A stretch of 64,000 nucleotides of DNA, taken from positions 5,689,470 to 5,753,469 of the forward strand of contig NZ_CP059557.1 of NCBI RefSeq assembly GCF_022828475.1. Reading direction: 5' to 3'. Source of the DNA: Saccharopolyspora gloriosae. GTDB lineage: Bacteria > Actinomycetota > Actinomycetes > Mycobacteriales > Pseudonocardiaceae. A model generated the notes under the pieces. That model saw only the letters and a list, made by a program, of their open reading frames with translations, had not been told where the DNA came from and searched no databases. Both the position numbers and the translations under genes were made by a program. Below are positions 47,149-56,254 of the stretch, one piece after another. Every line of letters starts with the position of its first letter. Positions within the stretch are counted from its first letter, which is position 1.

Positions 47149-48561
47149 ATGACCCGCGAGACCAACACCGAGGACCCGACCGACGCGGGTTCCGGCGCTC
47201 GCCCCGCACTGAGCCTGGGCACCGCGGCGGCACGGAACCTGTCGACGACGACCAAGACCCCGCCGCAGATGCAGGGCATCACGTCCCGCTGGCTGCAACG
47301 AACCCTGCCGTGGGTGGAGGCGAGCTCGGGCACCTACCGGGTGAACCGGCGCCTCACCTACACCCTCGGCGACGGGCGCGTCACCTTCGTCAGCACGGGG
47401 CGAGAAGTGCGAGTGGTGCCGCAAGAACTCCGGGAACTTCCGGCGCTGCAGGCCTTCGACGACGCCGATGTGCTCGGTGCGCTCGCCGACCGATTCGTGC
47501 AACGCGAGTACGAAGCCGGTGAGGTACTGGCCGAGGCGGGAACTCCGCTGGACCGGATTCTGCTGCTGGCGCACGGCAAAGCGCACAAGCTGACCGTCGG
47601 CGAGTACGGCGATGACGCGGTGCTCGGCCTGCTCGCCGACGGTGACCACGCGGGTTCCGGTCTGCTCGTCCAGGGCGGCGAGTGGAAGTTCACCGTCAAA
47701 ACGGTCACCCCCTGCACCGTGCTCGAACTGCGTGGCGACGTGATCGAGCAGACCGCGTCCCGATCCGAGAAGTTGCGCGCGCACCTGGACGAAGTTCGCT
47801 CGCGGCCGGTGAAATCGCAGAACAAGCACGGTGAAGCGGAGATCGGCATCCACTCCGGACACACCGGGGAAGCTGCGCTCGGCGGCACCTTCGTCGACTA
47901 CGAGACCGCGCCCCGTGAATACGAGCTCGCCGTCGCGCAAGCCGTGCTGCGGGTGCACACCCGCGTTTCCGACCTCTACAGCACGCCGATGGACCAGACC
48001 GAGCAGCAACTGCGCCTCACCATCGAAGCACTCCGCGAACGCCAAGAACACGACCTCATCAACAACCCCGACTTCGGACTCCTCCACAACGCCGACCTCT
48101 CCCAACGCATCCACACCCGAACCGGCCCACCCACCCCCGACGACCTCGACGAACTCCTCTCCAAACGCCGCAAGACCCGGTTGTTCCTGGCCCATCCGCA
48201 GGCGATCGCCGCGTTCGGCAGGGAATGCAGCCGCCGGGGAGTGCTGCCGGAGACGGTGCAGGTCGAGGGCACGCGAGTCACCGGATGGCGCGGGGTGCCG
48301 ATCCTGCCCAACAACAAGATCCCCGTCAGTGAGTCCGGAACGAGTTCGATTCTGGCGATGCGCACCGGCGCCGAGGATCACGGAGTGGTCGGGCTGCGCC
48401 AAACCGGCATCCCCGACGAGTACGAACCCGGCCTCAACGTGCGGTTCATGGGGATGGACGAGCACGCCGTGGTGTCCTACCTGGTCAGCACGTACTACTC
48501 GGCCGCGGTGCTGGTCCCCGACGCACTCGGGGTGCTCGAACACGTCGAAACCACTCGTTGA
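47149..48561 (+). CDS. Family 2B encapsulin shell protein 2 (EshA-like)
   Basis: A 470-residue paralogue of shell 1, similar along its whole length: [33 protein letters not shown], and the same C-terminal [12 protein letters not shown]. Its inserted cyclic-nucleotide-binding domain is more degenerate, with the cassette reading [18 protein letters not shown], so nucleotide binding is less likely than in shell 1. The ATG at 47149 follows only a weak ribosome site. Two shell paralogues around a terpenoid gene are a known arrangement for family 2B and suggest mixed-composition shells. Its 47993-48163 segment is identical to shell 1. Confidence 0.92.
   Translation: MTRETNTEDPTDAGSGARPALSLGTAAARNLSTTTKTPPQMQGITSRWLQRTLPWVEASSGTYRVNRRLTYTLGDGRVTFVSTGREVRVVPQELRELPALQAFDDADVLGALADRFVQREYEAGEVLAEAGTPLDRILLLAHGKAHKLTVGEYGDDAVLGLLADGDHAGSGLLVQGGEWKFTVKTVTPCTVLELRGDVIEQTASRSEKLRAHLDEVRSRPVKSQNKHGEAEIGIHSGHTGEAALGGTFVDYETAPREYELAVAQAVLRVHTRVSDLYSTPMDQTEQQLRLTIEALRERQEHDLINNPDFGLLHNADLSQRIHTRTGPPTPDDLDELLSKRRKTRLFLAHPQAIAAFGRECSRRGVLPETVQVEGTRVTGWRGVPILPNNKIPVSESGTSSILAMRTGAEDHGVVGLRQTGIPDEYEPGLNVRFMGMDEHAVVSYLVSTYYSAAVLVPDALGVLEHVETTR
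47993..48163 (+). repeat. 171-bp tract identical to 44341-44511
   Basis: The partner of the shell 1 tract. It encodes the segment starting [18 protein letters not shown] and ending DDLDELLS. Confidence 0.95.
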
Positions 48562-48576
48562 AGGAGACCGGCGGAG

Positions 48577-49614
48577 ATGACCGCACAAGTGGGCCAGGCG
48601 CGACGAACGGTGGCAGAGACGCTGCGCACGGGCCGGAACTACCTGGATCCCGCGCTGCGCGCCGCCGTCGGTTCGCTACCCGAGTCGATGCAGCGCATCG
48701 TCGGTCACCACTTCGGCTGGCGGGACGCGAACGGCGCCCCGGTGAACGAAGACCAAGGCAAGGCGATCCGGCCGACGCTGGTGCTGCTGGCCGGACGTGC
48801 CGTCGGAGCGGATCCGCAGCAGGTGCTGCCCGCGGCGGTCGCCGTGGAGCTGGTGCACAACTTCTCGTTGCTGCACGACGACGTGATGGACGGTGACCTG
48901 ACGCGGCGGCACCGGCCGACGGCGTGGAGCGTGTTCGGCGCGGGACCGGCGATCCTCGCGGGTGACGCGTTGCTGACGCTCGCGGCGGAGGTGCTCACCA
49001 GCAGCGGGCATCCGGCGGCGATGGCGGGGTTGAAGGAGCTCAACGCCACCGTGCTGGACCTGGTGGACGGCCAGAGCTCGGACATGGCGTTCGAGCGGCG
49101 ATCGGACGTGGCCCTGCCGGAATGCCTCACGATGGTCGGGTCGAAGACCGGTGCGTTGCTCGGCGCCAGTTGCGCCCTCGGCGCGTCCTTCGGCGAGGCG
49201 GACGAGGAACGCGTCGAGCACCTGCGCCGCTTCGGGTTCCGCCTCGGCTTGGCGTTCCAGCTGGTCGACGACGTGCTGGGCATCTGGGGTGATCCGGCGG
49301 TGACCGGGAAGCCGGTGCACTCGGATCTGCAGAACCGGAAGAAGTCGCTGCCCGTGGTGGCGGCGTTGAACTCCGGCACCGCAGCGGGCCGCGAGTTGGC
49401 GGAGCTCTACGCCGACGGGCGCGACATGTCCGAGCAGGATGCCGTCCGGGCCGCGCGGTTGGTGTCCGACTCGGGAGCCAGGGATTGGAGTCGCACCCAC
49501 ATCGGCACGCTGGAAGCCGAGGCGCTGCACCACCTCAGCGCCGCCGCCCCGGAATCAGGGCCGGCCACGGAGCTCACCGACCTCACGCACATGCTCACCC
49601 GGCGACAGCACTGA
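48577..49614 (+). CDS. Polyprenyl diphosphate synthase, encapsulin-associated
   Basis: A 345-residue isoprenyl diphosphate synthase that would extend allylic diphosphates with IPP. The first Asp-rich motif is LLHDDVMDGD (DDVMD at 101-105). The second reads LVDDVLGIWGD (DDVLG at 232-236), the usual variant in actinobacterial short-chain synthases. KAIRPTLVLLAG gives the IPP-binding Arg. The two residues before the first motif are Leu-His rather than large aromatics, so a C15-C20 or longer product is possible. It starts 15 bp after shell 2 with GGAGA upstream. The N-terminal ~20 residues are short and charged, without the long disordered extension seen in some cargos. Confidence 0.88.
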   Translation: MTAQVGQARRTVAETLRTGRNYLDPALRAAVGSLPESMQRIVGHHFGWRDANGAPVNEDQGKAIRPTLVLLAGRAVGADPQQVLPAAVAVELVHNFSLLHDDVMDGDLTRRHRPTAWSVFGAGPAILAGDALLTLAAEVLTSSGHPAAMAGLKELNATVLDLVDGQSSDMAFERRSDVALPECLTMVGSKTGALLGASCALGASFGEADEERVEHLRRFGFRLGLAFQLVDDVLGIWGDPAVTGKPVHSDLQNRKKSLPVVAALNSGTAAGRELAELYADGRDMSEQDAVRAARLVSDSGARDWSRTHIGTLEAEALHHLSAAAPESGPATELTDLTHMLTRRQH

Positions 49615-49654
49615 GGAAGAACGTCGACGCCGTGCGCGCAGGCCGCGCGGAGTG

Positions 49655-49703
49655 AGTGAACGGACCGTTCGTCCCATCTAGTTGGACGAACGGTCCGTTC
49701 ACT
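49655..49703. repeat. 49-bp nested palindrome, copy 14
   Basis: It lies 40 bp after the encapsulin operon. Left arm AGTGAACGGACCGTTCGTCC, right arm GGACGAACGGTCCGTTCACT, both intact. Confidence 0.93.
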
Positions 49704-49782
49704 CCACGGAATCCTGAAAGTCAGGGGCTGGCGTTGCGCCGACACTCCCGGATGTGATGGTCGGTGCCGTGCGTTGGGATGG

Positions 49783-49831
49783 AGTGAGCGGACCGTTCGT
49801 CCCATCGGATTGGACGAACGGTCCGTTCACT
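49783..49831. repeat. 49-bp nested palindrome, copy 15
   Basis: It starts 128 bp after copy 14. The left arm begins AGTGAGCGG. It lies between two genes pointing the same way. Confidence 0.92.
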
Positions 49832-49941
49832 CCATCCGCCCCGTGCGCCCGGCCGAGGTGAGCGGGTCCGGGTCGCGGGGCGGTGTGGTCCGCGACAGGC
49901 TGTGCGCCGTCTGCTGAGCAGCGAAATCGACAGGAGAGTTC

Positions 49942-51192
49942 ATGGCATCGGGCTCGTTCTCCGAACTGGACGCGGCGCTCCCCGAACTGGAACGCCGTTA
50001 CCTGGATCTGCACCGCCACCCGGAGCTCGGGTTCGCCGAGCACCGCACCGCCGACATCGGCGCCCGTGCCTTGCGCGCCGCAGGCTGCGAGGTCACCACC
50101 GGGGTGGGACGAACCGGAGTGGTCGGCGTGCTGCGCAACGGCGATGGCCCCACCGTGCTGCTGCGCGCCGACATGGACGCGCTACCGGTGCGCGAGCAGA
50201 CGGGCCTCGACTACGCCAGCACCCAGGTCGTCACGGACGAATCCGGGGAGCAGGTACCTGTGGCGCACGCGTGCGGCCACGACATGCATGTCACCTGGCT
50301 GCTCGGCGCAGCGGAAGTTCTCGGCGGCCGACGGGAGAACTGGGCGGGCACGATACTTTTCGTCTTGCAGCCGGCGGAGGAACGCGGCAGCGGCGCCCGC
50401 ACCATGATCGAGGACGGGTTGTTCGACCGGTTCGGCACGCCGGACGTGGTGCTCGGCCAGCACATCGGCCCGATGCCGGCGGGCCACGTGTTCACCCGCC
50501 CGGGTCTCACGATGTCCGCCAGCGACACCGTTCACGTCCGGATGTTCGGCCGCGGCGGCCACGGTTCGCGACCGGAGACGACGGTCGATCCGGTGGTGAT
50601 GGCCGCCGCCACGGTGCTGCGGTTGCAGACGATCGTGTCCCGCGAGGTCGCCGCGACGGATTCCGCGGTCGTCACCGTCGGGGCGCTGAACGCGGGAAGC
50701 AAGGCCAACGTGATCCCCGACGAGGCCGAGCTGCAGCTGAGCATCAGGTCGTTCACCGAACCGGTCCGGCAGCGCGTGCTCGACGCGGTGCGGCGCGTCG
50801 TACGCGCGGAGGCGAACGCCGCCGGAGCCGCCCGCGACCCGGAGGTCACCGTGGTCGAGTCGTACGCGCCGACGGTCAACGACGAGGCCGCCACCGAGTC
50901 GCTGAGCACCCGATTCCGCGAGGTCTTCGGGGAGCAGCGGGTTCATCCGGGGCCGATCGTCACCGGCAGCGAGGACTTCGGCGAGTTCAGCGTTGCCAGC
51001 GGAGCTCCGTCGGTGTTCTGGTTCGTCGGAGGCACCGACGAGCAACGCTTCGTCACGGCTTCCGAGGCGGGCACGGTCGATCAGGACATCCCGTCGAACC
51101 ACTCGCCGCAGTTCGCCCCGGATCTGCACCCGACGCTGTCGGCCGGAGTGAAGACCCTCGTCATCGCGGCCCTGCACCACCTCGGCGGCTGA
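49942..51192 (+). CDS. M20-family amidohydrolase (M20D, hippuricase/IAA-amino-acid hydrolase type)
   Basis: A 416-residue zinc-dependent amidohydrolase that splits N-acyl amino acids or related amides. LRADMDALPVREQTG gives a metal Asp near residue 77, HACGHDMHVTWLLGAA the Cys/His metal ligands near 112-116, and QPAEERGSGARTMIEDG the catalytic Glu pair near 147-148. A dimerisation domain follows (MFGRGGHGSRPETTVDP), then the final metal His in PSNHSPQF. AGGAGAG precedes the ATG. The substrate is unknown. Its last codons (KTLVIAALHH) recur in degenerate form in the DNA just downstream. Confidence 0.85.
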   Translation: MASGSFSELDAALPELERRYLDLHRHPELGFAEHRTADIGARALRAAGCEVTTGVGRTGVVGVLRNGDGPTVLLRADMDALPVREQTGLDYASTQVVTDESGEQVPVAHACGHDMHVTWLLGAAEVLGGRRENWAGTILFVLQPAEERGSGARTMIEDGLFDRFGTPDVVLGQHIGPMPAGHVFTRPGLTMSASDTVHVRMFGRGGHGSRPETTVDPVVMAAATVLRLQTIVSREVAATDSAVVTVGALNAGSKANVIPDEAELQLSIRSFTEPVRQRVLDAVRRVVRAEANAAGAARDPEVTVVESYAPTVNDEAATESLSTRFREVFGEQRVHPGPIVTGSEDFGEFSVASGAPSVFWFVGGTDEQRFVTASEAGTVDQDIPSNHSPQFAPDLHPTLSAGVKTLVIAALHHLGG

Positions 51193-51203
51193 TCGGCTCG
51201 GTG

Positions 51204-51412
51204 GCCGGGGCGAGGACGCTCGTCACCGCAGCCCTACATCGCCCCAGTGGTGACCGGGCGGCTCACCGCCGCGGCGGCCAGGGCGAAGACCCTCGCCGCC
51301 GCAACCCGCACCGACCGGGCGGCTCACCGGCGCAGTGGGATGGGCGCTCGTCACCCAAGCCCTGCACCACCTCGCCGCCGCAACCCGCACCGACCGAGCG
51401 ACTCACCGACGC
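51204..51412. repeat. Degenerate tandem copies of the amidohydrolase 3' end
   Basis: Three imperfect units resemble the last ~50 bp of the amidohydrolase gene. A 16-bp string (GCCCTGCACCACCTCG) occurs at 51169 and 51359. A 26-bp string starting CTCGCCGCCGCAACCCGCAC occurs at 51292-51317 and 51371-51396. The array runs into the last ~20 codons of the convergent DUF1295 gene. Confidence 0.75.
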
Positions 51413-52169
51413 GGCGGGAGGGGAGGAAGCCGCTGGTGCGCTCGACGTAGGCCGCATAGCCGGGCCGTCGTTCGCGAAGACCGCGCTCCAGCAGTGGTTT
51501 CCCCGTCCCCCTGGCCAGCAGCCACGTCATCAGCAGCGGCGAGAGCACCGTCACCGCCCCGAGCCCGGTTTCGCACGCCAGCAGGTACAGGCCCCACCAC
51601 ACGCAGGCGTCGCCGAAGTAGTTCGGGTGCCGGGTGTAGCGCCACAACCCGGTGTCGAGGACCTCTCCCGAGTTGGCGGGGTCGGCGCGGAAGCGGCTCA
51701 GCTGCGCGTCGCCGACGGTTTCGAACACGAAGCCGCCGACCCACACCAGAATCCCGGCCCAGCCCAGCGGACCGAGTCCCCGCACATCAACGGCCTGGGC
51801 GGCCTGCACCGGCAACGACACGAACCACAGCACCACGCCTTGCACGAGGTACACGCGCAGGAACATCAGCGGCCAGGCCCGGTCGCCATAACGGCTCGCC
51901 ATGTCCTGGTACCGGCGGTCCTCCGGCTTCCCCGAGTTCCGCCGGTGCAGGTGTGCGGAGAGCCGCACGCCCCACACCGCGGTGAGCGCCGCGACCGTCC
52001 ACGCCAGGGCCGAGCCGGTGCCGACGAGCGCGCTCACCACGGCGATCACCGCGAAACCGGCGCCCCACACCGAGTCGATGGTGTCGTAGCGTCCCCGCAA
52101 CCGGGCGATGCCGAAGATGAGCAGCACCGTGGCCAGTGCCGCGACCGGGGCTGCGAGGAACACGTTCAT
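51351..52169 (-). CDS. DUF1295 membrane protein (steroid-reductase/ICMT-like)
   Basis: A 272-residue membrane protein with six or seven helices. The signature GLWRYTRHPNYFGDACVWWG lies near residues 167-186, typical of DUF1295 and the isoprenylcysteine methyltransferase / steroid 5-alpha-reductase fold. An equivalent gene lies beside sigK in mycobacteria (Rv0446c). The last ~20 residues (after SGFLPSRR) are encoded inside the tandem repeat array and look like a read-through tail. Its start overlaps the stop of the cyclopropane synthase by 4 bp (ATGA). A lipid-modifying redox role is inferred. Confidence 0.8.
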   Translation of the reverse strand: MNVFLAAPVAALATVLLIFGIARLRGRYDTIDSVWGAGFAVIAVVSALVGTGSALAWTVAALTAVWGVRLSAHLHRRNSGKPEDRRYQDMASRYGDRAWPLMFLRVYLVQGVVLWFVSLPVQAAQAVDVRGLGPLGWAGILVWVGGFVFETVGDAQLSRFRADPANSGEVLDTGLWRYTRHPNYFGDACVWWGLYLLACETGLGAVTVLSPLLMTWLLARGTGKPLLERGLRERRPGYAAYVERTSGFLPSRRVGESLGRCGLRRRGGAGLG

Positions 52170-53470
52170 CGAACACTCCCTTCCAGCGAACCGGCTCCGT
52201 CCACTGTGGTCTTCATAGCGAGGATCTGGTCGACGCCCATGCGGTTCTCCTCGAACGCGAGCCCGCCGCCCGCCAGGTACAGCCGCCAGATCCGAGCCTG
52301 CTCAGGCCCGATGAGCGCGACCGCCCGCTCCCAGTTCTCGTCCAGCGTCCGCGCCCACTCCGCGACGGTGCGCGTGTAGTGCTCGCGCATCGCCTGCACG
52401 TCGCGGATCTCCAGGCCGGCCTGCTCCAGGCGCCCGAGGGTGCGGCCCACGGGGACCATGCTCATGTCCGCGGCGATGTAGGCCTCGATGAACGCGCCAC
52501 CGCCGGGAGCGTTGCCCGCCCGCGACATCTGCTGGATCAGCAGTCTGCCCCCGGGCCGCAGCAGCCGGTGCAGTGTCGCCGCGTACTCGGGGTACCGGCT
52601 CTCGCCGACGTGCTCGCCCATCTCGATCGATGCCACCGCTTCGAAGGGCTGATCGTCGATCTCCCGGTAGTCCTGCAGCCGCACTTCGACCTGCCCCTGC
52701 AGGCCCAGTTCCTCGACGCGCCGCCGGATGTGCGCGGCTTGCTGCGCGGACAGCGTCACACCGGTGGCCCGCACCCCGTAGGTCCGGGCGGCGTAGAGGA
52801 TCAGCGAACCCCAGCCGCACCCCACGTCGAGCAGCCGCATCCCGTCGGCGAGTCCTAGTTTCCGGCAGATCAGGTCCAGCTTGTCGCGCTGCGCTTCGGC
52901 GAGGCCGTAGTCGTCGCCCTGGCCGATCCAGTACCCGGACGAGTAGGCCATGTGCTCGTCCAGCAGCAGTTCGTAGAACTCGTTTCCGGTGTCGTAGTGG
53001 TGCGCGATCACCTTCCGGTCGCGGGCGCGGCTGTGCAGCTTGCCGCTGAGCTTCGCCTCCCCGGCGGGCGGCGCCGGTCGCGGGCCGACCGCTCCGAGAG
53101 CGAAGGCTTCGAGCAGCATCCGCCGCCACTGCGCGGGTCCGAACCGCACCCGCCCGCCGCGCCCGCGGAACGCCGCCCAGCACCGGCGCAGGCCCTCCGC
53201 GAGGTCGCCCGTCACGTCCAGATCGCCACTGACGTAGGCCCGCGCGAGCCCCAGCTCACCTGGGCTGAACAGCACGTGCCGCAACGCCCGCCGGTTGCGC
53301 AACACGACCCGAGGCGCACCGGCCGGACCGGCGGTGCTGCCGTCCCACGCCGTCAGCCCCACCGGCAGCGAGATGCCGATGAGGTCGCGCACCGCACGTT
53401 CGATCCGGTCCGCCGCACCTCGACGCTTTCGCAGTACCGACACACGAACCCCTTCCTCGGTCGCCGACAT
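52166..53470 (-). CDS. Cyclopropane-fatty-acyl-phospholipid synthase family protein (1)
   Basis: A 434-residue SAM-dependent enzyme that adds a methylene or methyl group to unsaturated acyl chains of membrane lipids. The N-terminal ~120 residues form the lipid-binding domain. The catalytic half has HYDTGNEFYELLLDEHMAYSSGYW, in segments, then motif I RLLDVGCGWGSLILYAA (near residue 204) and VASIEMGEHVG. The C-terminal ENRMGVDQI matches CFA synthases. It is transcribed away from the hydrolase-to-rskA block and coupled to the DUF1295 gene. Confidence 0.88.
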   Translation of the reverse strand: MSATEEGVRVSVLRKRRGAADRIERAVRDLIGISLPVGLTAWDGSTAGPAGAPRVVLRNRRALRHVLFSPGELGLARAYVSGDLDVTGDLAEGLRRCWAAFRGRGGRVRFGPAQWRRMLLEAFALGAVGPRPAPPAGEAKLSGKLHSRARDRKVIAHHYDTGNEFYELLLDEHMAYSSGYWIGQGDDYGLAEAQRDKLDLICRKLGLADGMRLLDVGCGWGSLILYAARTYGVRATGVTLSAQQAAHIRRRVEELGLQGQVEVRLQDYREIDDQPFEAVASIEMGEHVGESRYPEYAATLHRLLRPGGRLLIQQMSRAGNAPGGGAFIEAYIAADMSMVPVGRTLGRLEQAGLEIRDVQAMREHYTRTVAEWARTLDENWERAVALIGPEQARIWRLYLAGGGLAFEENRMGVDQILAMKTTVDGAGSLEGSVR

Positions 53471-53553
53471 CCCGCATTCGGAGCACCGGCGCCGACGGAT
53501 CGGTGTTAGTGATCCGACTCACATTCGCCAGTCCGGATGAGGTCGAGATCCGA

Positions 53554-54243
53554 ATGCCGGGCATGGACACCCAGCAGCGGCCCGGCGACCCGGCCGGACA
53601 GCTCCCACCGCGACCCGCGGTGCAGGTCCTGCGCTCCCGCGCGGACACGCCTCGGACCATCGTGCTGGTCCTGCACGGCGGCCGGGCCACCAGCCATGAT
53701 CCGGTGCGCCGCTACCACCTCGCCTACCAGCGGATGCACGTGATGGCCCATTCGCTGCGCGGAGCTACCGTGGACAGCGCCACCCAGGTGTGGTTGCTGC
53801 GCAACAGGGTGCGCGGGTGGAACGAACCCACGCTGGACGCGCTCACCGACGCGCGTTGGGCGCTGGACCGCATCAAAACCGAACGTCCGGCGGCTCAAGT
53901 CGTGCTGGTCGGTCACTCCCTGGGCGGCCGAGTCGCGCTGCGCCTGGCCGGTGACGAGGCGGTGCGCGGCGTGTGCGGCTTGGCGCCCTGGGTGGAACCG
54001 GACGAACCGCTCGAGCAGCTCGCGGGCAAGCACGTGCTCATCGCGCACGGGGACCTCGACCGGATCACCTCGCCCGCGTACTCCGCCGACTACGTCCGCC
54101 GCGCGCTGCAGCTGCCGCGGCCGCCGTCGATGACTTACGTGCGGGTGCCCGGCGCGGGCCACGCCATGCTGCGCCGCTGGACCGAATGGGAAGCGTTGAC
54201 CAGGCGTTTCACGCGAGCACTGGCCACTGAGAGCAAGGAGTAG
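53554..54243 (+). CDS. Alpha/beta hydrolase
   Basis: A 229-residue single-domain hydrolase. The nucleophile elbow is VGHSLGGRVAL (Ser near 117), the acid lies in HGDLDRITSPAY near 169, and His in PGAGHAML near 205. LVLHGGRATSH forms the oxyanion region. The ATG at 53554 follows GAGGTCGAG. A GTG at 53503 would add 17 residues. Two bases separate it from the FAD oxidoreductase, so it heads the same operon. Its substrate is unknown, and a lipid or ester is plausible from the neighbours. Confidence 0.75.
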   Translation: MPGMDTQQRPGDPAGQLPPRPAVQVLRSRADTPRTIVLVLHGGRATSHDPVRRYHLAYQRMHVMAHSLRGATVDSATQVWLLRNRVRGWNEPTLDALTDARWALDRIKTERPAAQVVLVGHSLGGRVALRLAGDEAVRGVCGLAPWVEPDEPLEQLAGKHVLIAHGDLDRITSPAYSADYVRRALQLPRPPSMTYVRVPGAGHAMLRRWTEWEALTRRFTRALATESKE

Positions 54244-54245
54244 CG

Positions 54246-55511
54246 ATGCGCCCCACCGTGGCCGTCATCGGCGGCGGAGTCTCCGGGCTCACCGCCGCCT
54301 ACCTGTTGCAGCGCCGCTACGACGTGCTGCTGTTCGAAGCCGACGATCGACTCGGCGGGCACGCGCACACCCATCGGCTCACCACCGCGGACGGTCGCGC
54401 GCTGCCCGTGGACAGCGGGTTCATCGTGCACAACGAACGCACCTATCCGAATCTGCTGCGATTGTTCGGCGAGCTCGGGGTGCGCACGGGTGACACCGAG
54501 ATGTCGATGAGCGTGTCCTGCGCCGAATGCGGCCTGGAGTACGCGGGCGCGAAACGGCTCGGCGGATTGTTCGCGCAGCGCGGCAACCTCGTGCGGCCGC
54601 GCTACCTGGCGATGCTGGCGCAGGTCGCGCGATTCCACCGCTGCGCCAACCGGCTGCTGGACGCTCCCGGCGAACAGGCCGATGCGGTGACGCTGGGCGA
54701 TTTCCTGGACGGGCAGGGCTTTTCGCGATACTTCGTGGACCACTTCGCGTTACCGCTGGTGTCGGCGGTGTGGTCGGCGGACTTCGAGGCGAGCAGGCGC
54801 TACCCGGCGCGTTACCTGTTCGAATTCCTGCGCCACCACGGGATGTTGTCGGTGTCGGGATCTCCGACCTGGCGCACCGTGGTCGGCGGCTCCCACGACT
54901 ACGTGCGCCGCGCCGCCGCACAACTGTCCACAGTGCACATTGGCACTCCGGTGCGATCGGTGTCCCGCACCGGTGACCACGTGGAGATCCGAGATGAGAG
55001 CGACCGGTCGCACCAGGTGGATCGGGTGGTGCTGGCCTGCCACGCCGATCAGGCGTTGGCGCTGCTGGCCGACCCCACACCCGCGGAGAGCAAGGTGCTG
55101 GGCGCGTTCGGCTATTCGGAGAACGAGACGTGGCTGCACACCGACCCGAACGTGCTCCCCGCCGCACCCGGTGCTCGCGCCTCGTGGAACCACCACAAGC
55201 CGAGCTGCGCGGCCGACCCCGGGCACGTGCTGGTCAGCTACGACATGAATCGGCTGATGCGGCTCGCCGAGCCGGAGGACTACCTGGTCACCCTCAACCC
55301 CGCAGGCCGGGTGCGCCCGGACAAGACCCTCGCCCGGATGCACTACCGGCACCCGGTGTACACACCTGATGCCGTTGCGGCCCAACGACATCTGCCCGAC
55401 CTGGGAGATGACCGCACCCGGTTCGCCGGCGCCTACCACGGGTGGGGGTTCCACGAGGACGGCTGCGCCAGCGGAGTCCGGGCCGCAGAAGCGTTCGGCG
55501 CGGGGTGGTGA
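54246..55511 (+). CDS. FAD-dependent amine-oxidase-like oxidoreductase (sigK locus)
   Basis: A 421-residue flavoprotein. The FAD-binding start is VAVIGGGVSGLTAAYLL, followed by FEADDRLGGHAHTH (residues ~5-42), with a second flavin contact near the C-terminus (FAGAYHGWGFHEDGCASG). This is the type encoded beside sigK in mycobacteria (Rv0449c). A desaturase or isomerase role on acyl chains alongside the CFA-type enzyme is inferred. The stop overlaps the GTG start of the DUF1365 gene. Confidence 0.85.
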   Translation: MRPTVAVIGGGVSGLTAAYLLQRRYDVLLFEADDRLGGHAHTHRLTTADGRALPVDSGFIVHNERTYPNLLRLFGELGVRTGDTEMSMSVSCAECGLEYAGAKRLGGLFAQRGNLVRPRYLAMLAQVARFHRCANRLLDAPGEQADAVTLGDFLDGQGFSRYFVDHFALPLVSAVWSADFEASRRYPARYLFEFLRHHGMLSVSGSPTWRTVVGGSHDYVRRAAAQLSTVHIGTPVRSVSRTGDHVEIRDESDRSHQVDRVVLACHADQALALLADPTPAESKVLGAFGYSENETWLHTDPNVLPAAPGARASWNHHKPSCAADPGHVLVSYDMNRLMRLAEPEDYLVTLNPAGRVRPDKTLARMHYRHPVYTPDAVAAQRHLPDLGDDRTRFAGAYHGWGFHEDGCASGVRAAEAFGAGW

Positions 55512-56254
55512 ACCCGGTGACCAGCGCACACGTACCCGCGATCTACCACGGCGCCATCGCCCACACCCGGCACGGCGACGTGCCGAACCACTTCCGGCAC
55601 CGGCTGCACACCTGGCTCGTCGACGTCGATGACCTGCCGCGGCCGCCGTGGTGGCTGCGTCCGTTCGTCCGCTTCAACGCGTCCGACCACCTCGGTGATC
55701 CCCACCGGAGCATTCGCGGCAACCTGGAGCGCTGGCTCGCACCGCGCGGCGTCGAACTCGACGGCGGACAGGTCCTGATGCTGGCGCACCCTCGCGCGCT
55801 CGGGCACGTGTTCAACCCGATCACCGTCTACTGGTGTCACCGCCCGGACGGAACGCTGCGCTGCATCGTCGCCGAAGTGCACAACACCTACGGCGAACGG
55901 CACGCGTACCTGCTGCACCCCGACCAGTCCGGGAACGCCGAGGCGGACAAGGAGTTCTACGTCTCCCCGTTCCTGCCCGACAACGGCCGCTACGAGATGC
56001 GGTTGCGGCGACCCGGCGCACACCTCCACGTCCGTATCCGGCTTCGCGACGAACACCGGCCGCTGCTGACGGCGGTGCTCACCGGCACCCGCGAACCCGC
56101 CACCACCGGCGCGATCGCGCGAGCCGTGCTGCGGCAGCCGCTGCTCCCGCGCCGCGTGTCCGCACTGATCCGGCGCCACGGCATCGCGCTGTGGCTGCGC
56201 GGAGTCCGCGTCGTCCCCCGCCGACCGCACGTCCACCAGGAAGGCATCAGATGA
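55508..56254 (+). CDS. DUF1365 family protein (sigK locus)
   Basis: A 248-residue protein of the DUF1365 family, which nearly always sits between an FAD oxidoreductase and a CFA synthase. Family marks are YHGAIAHTRH near the N-terminus, FNPITVYWCH near 100, and NTYGERHAYLL near 123. No catalytic mechanism is established. The GTG at 55508 overlaps the previous stop (GTGA), and its stop overlaps the next ATG (ATGA). Confidence 0.85.
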   Translation: MNPVTSAHVPAIYHGAIAHTRHGDVPNHFRHRLHTWLVDVDDLPRPPWWLRPFVRFNASDHLGDPHRSIRGNLERWLAPRGVELDGGQVLMLAHPRALGHVFNPITVYWCHRPDGTLRCIVAEVHNTYGERHAYLLHPDQSGNAEADKEFYVSPFLPDNGRYEMRLRRPGAHLHVRIRLRDEHRPLLTAVLTGTREPATTGAIARAVLRQPLLPRRVSALIRRHGIALWLRGVRVVPRRPHVHQEGIR

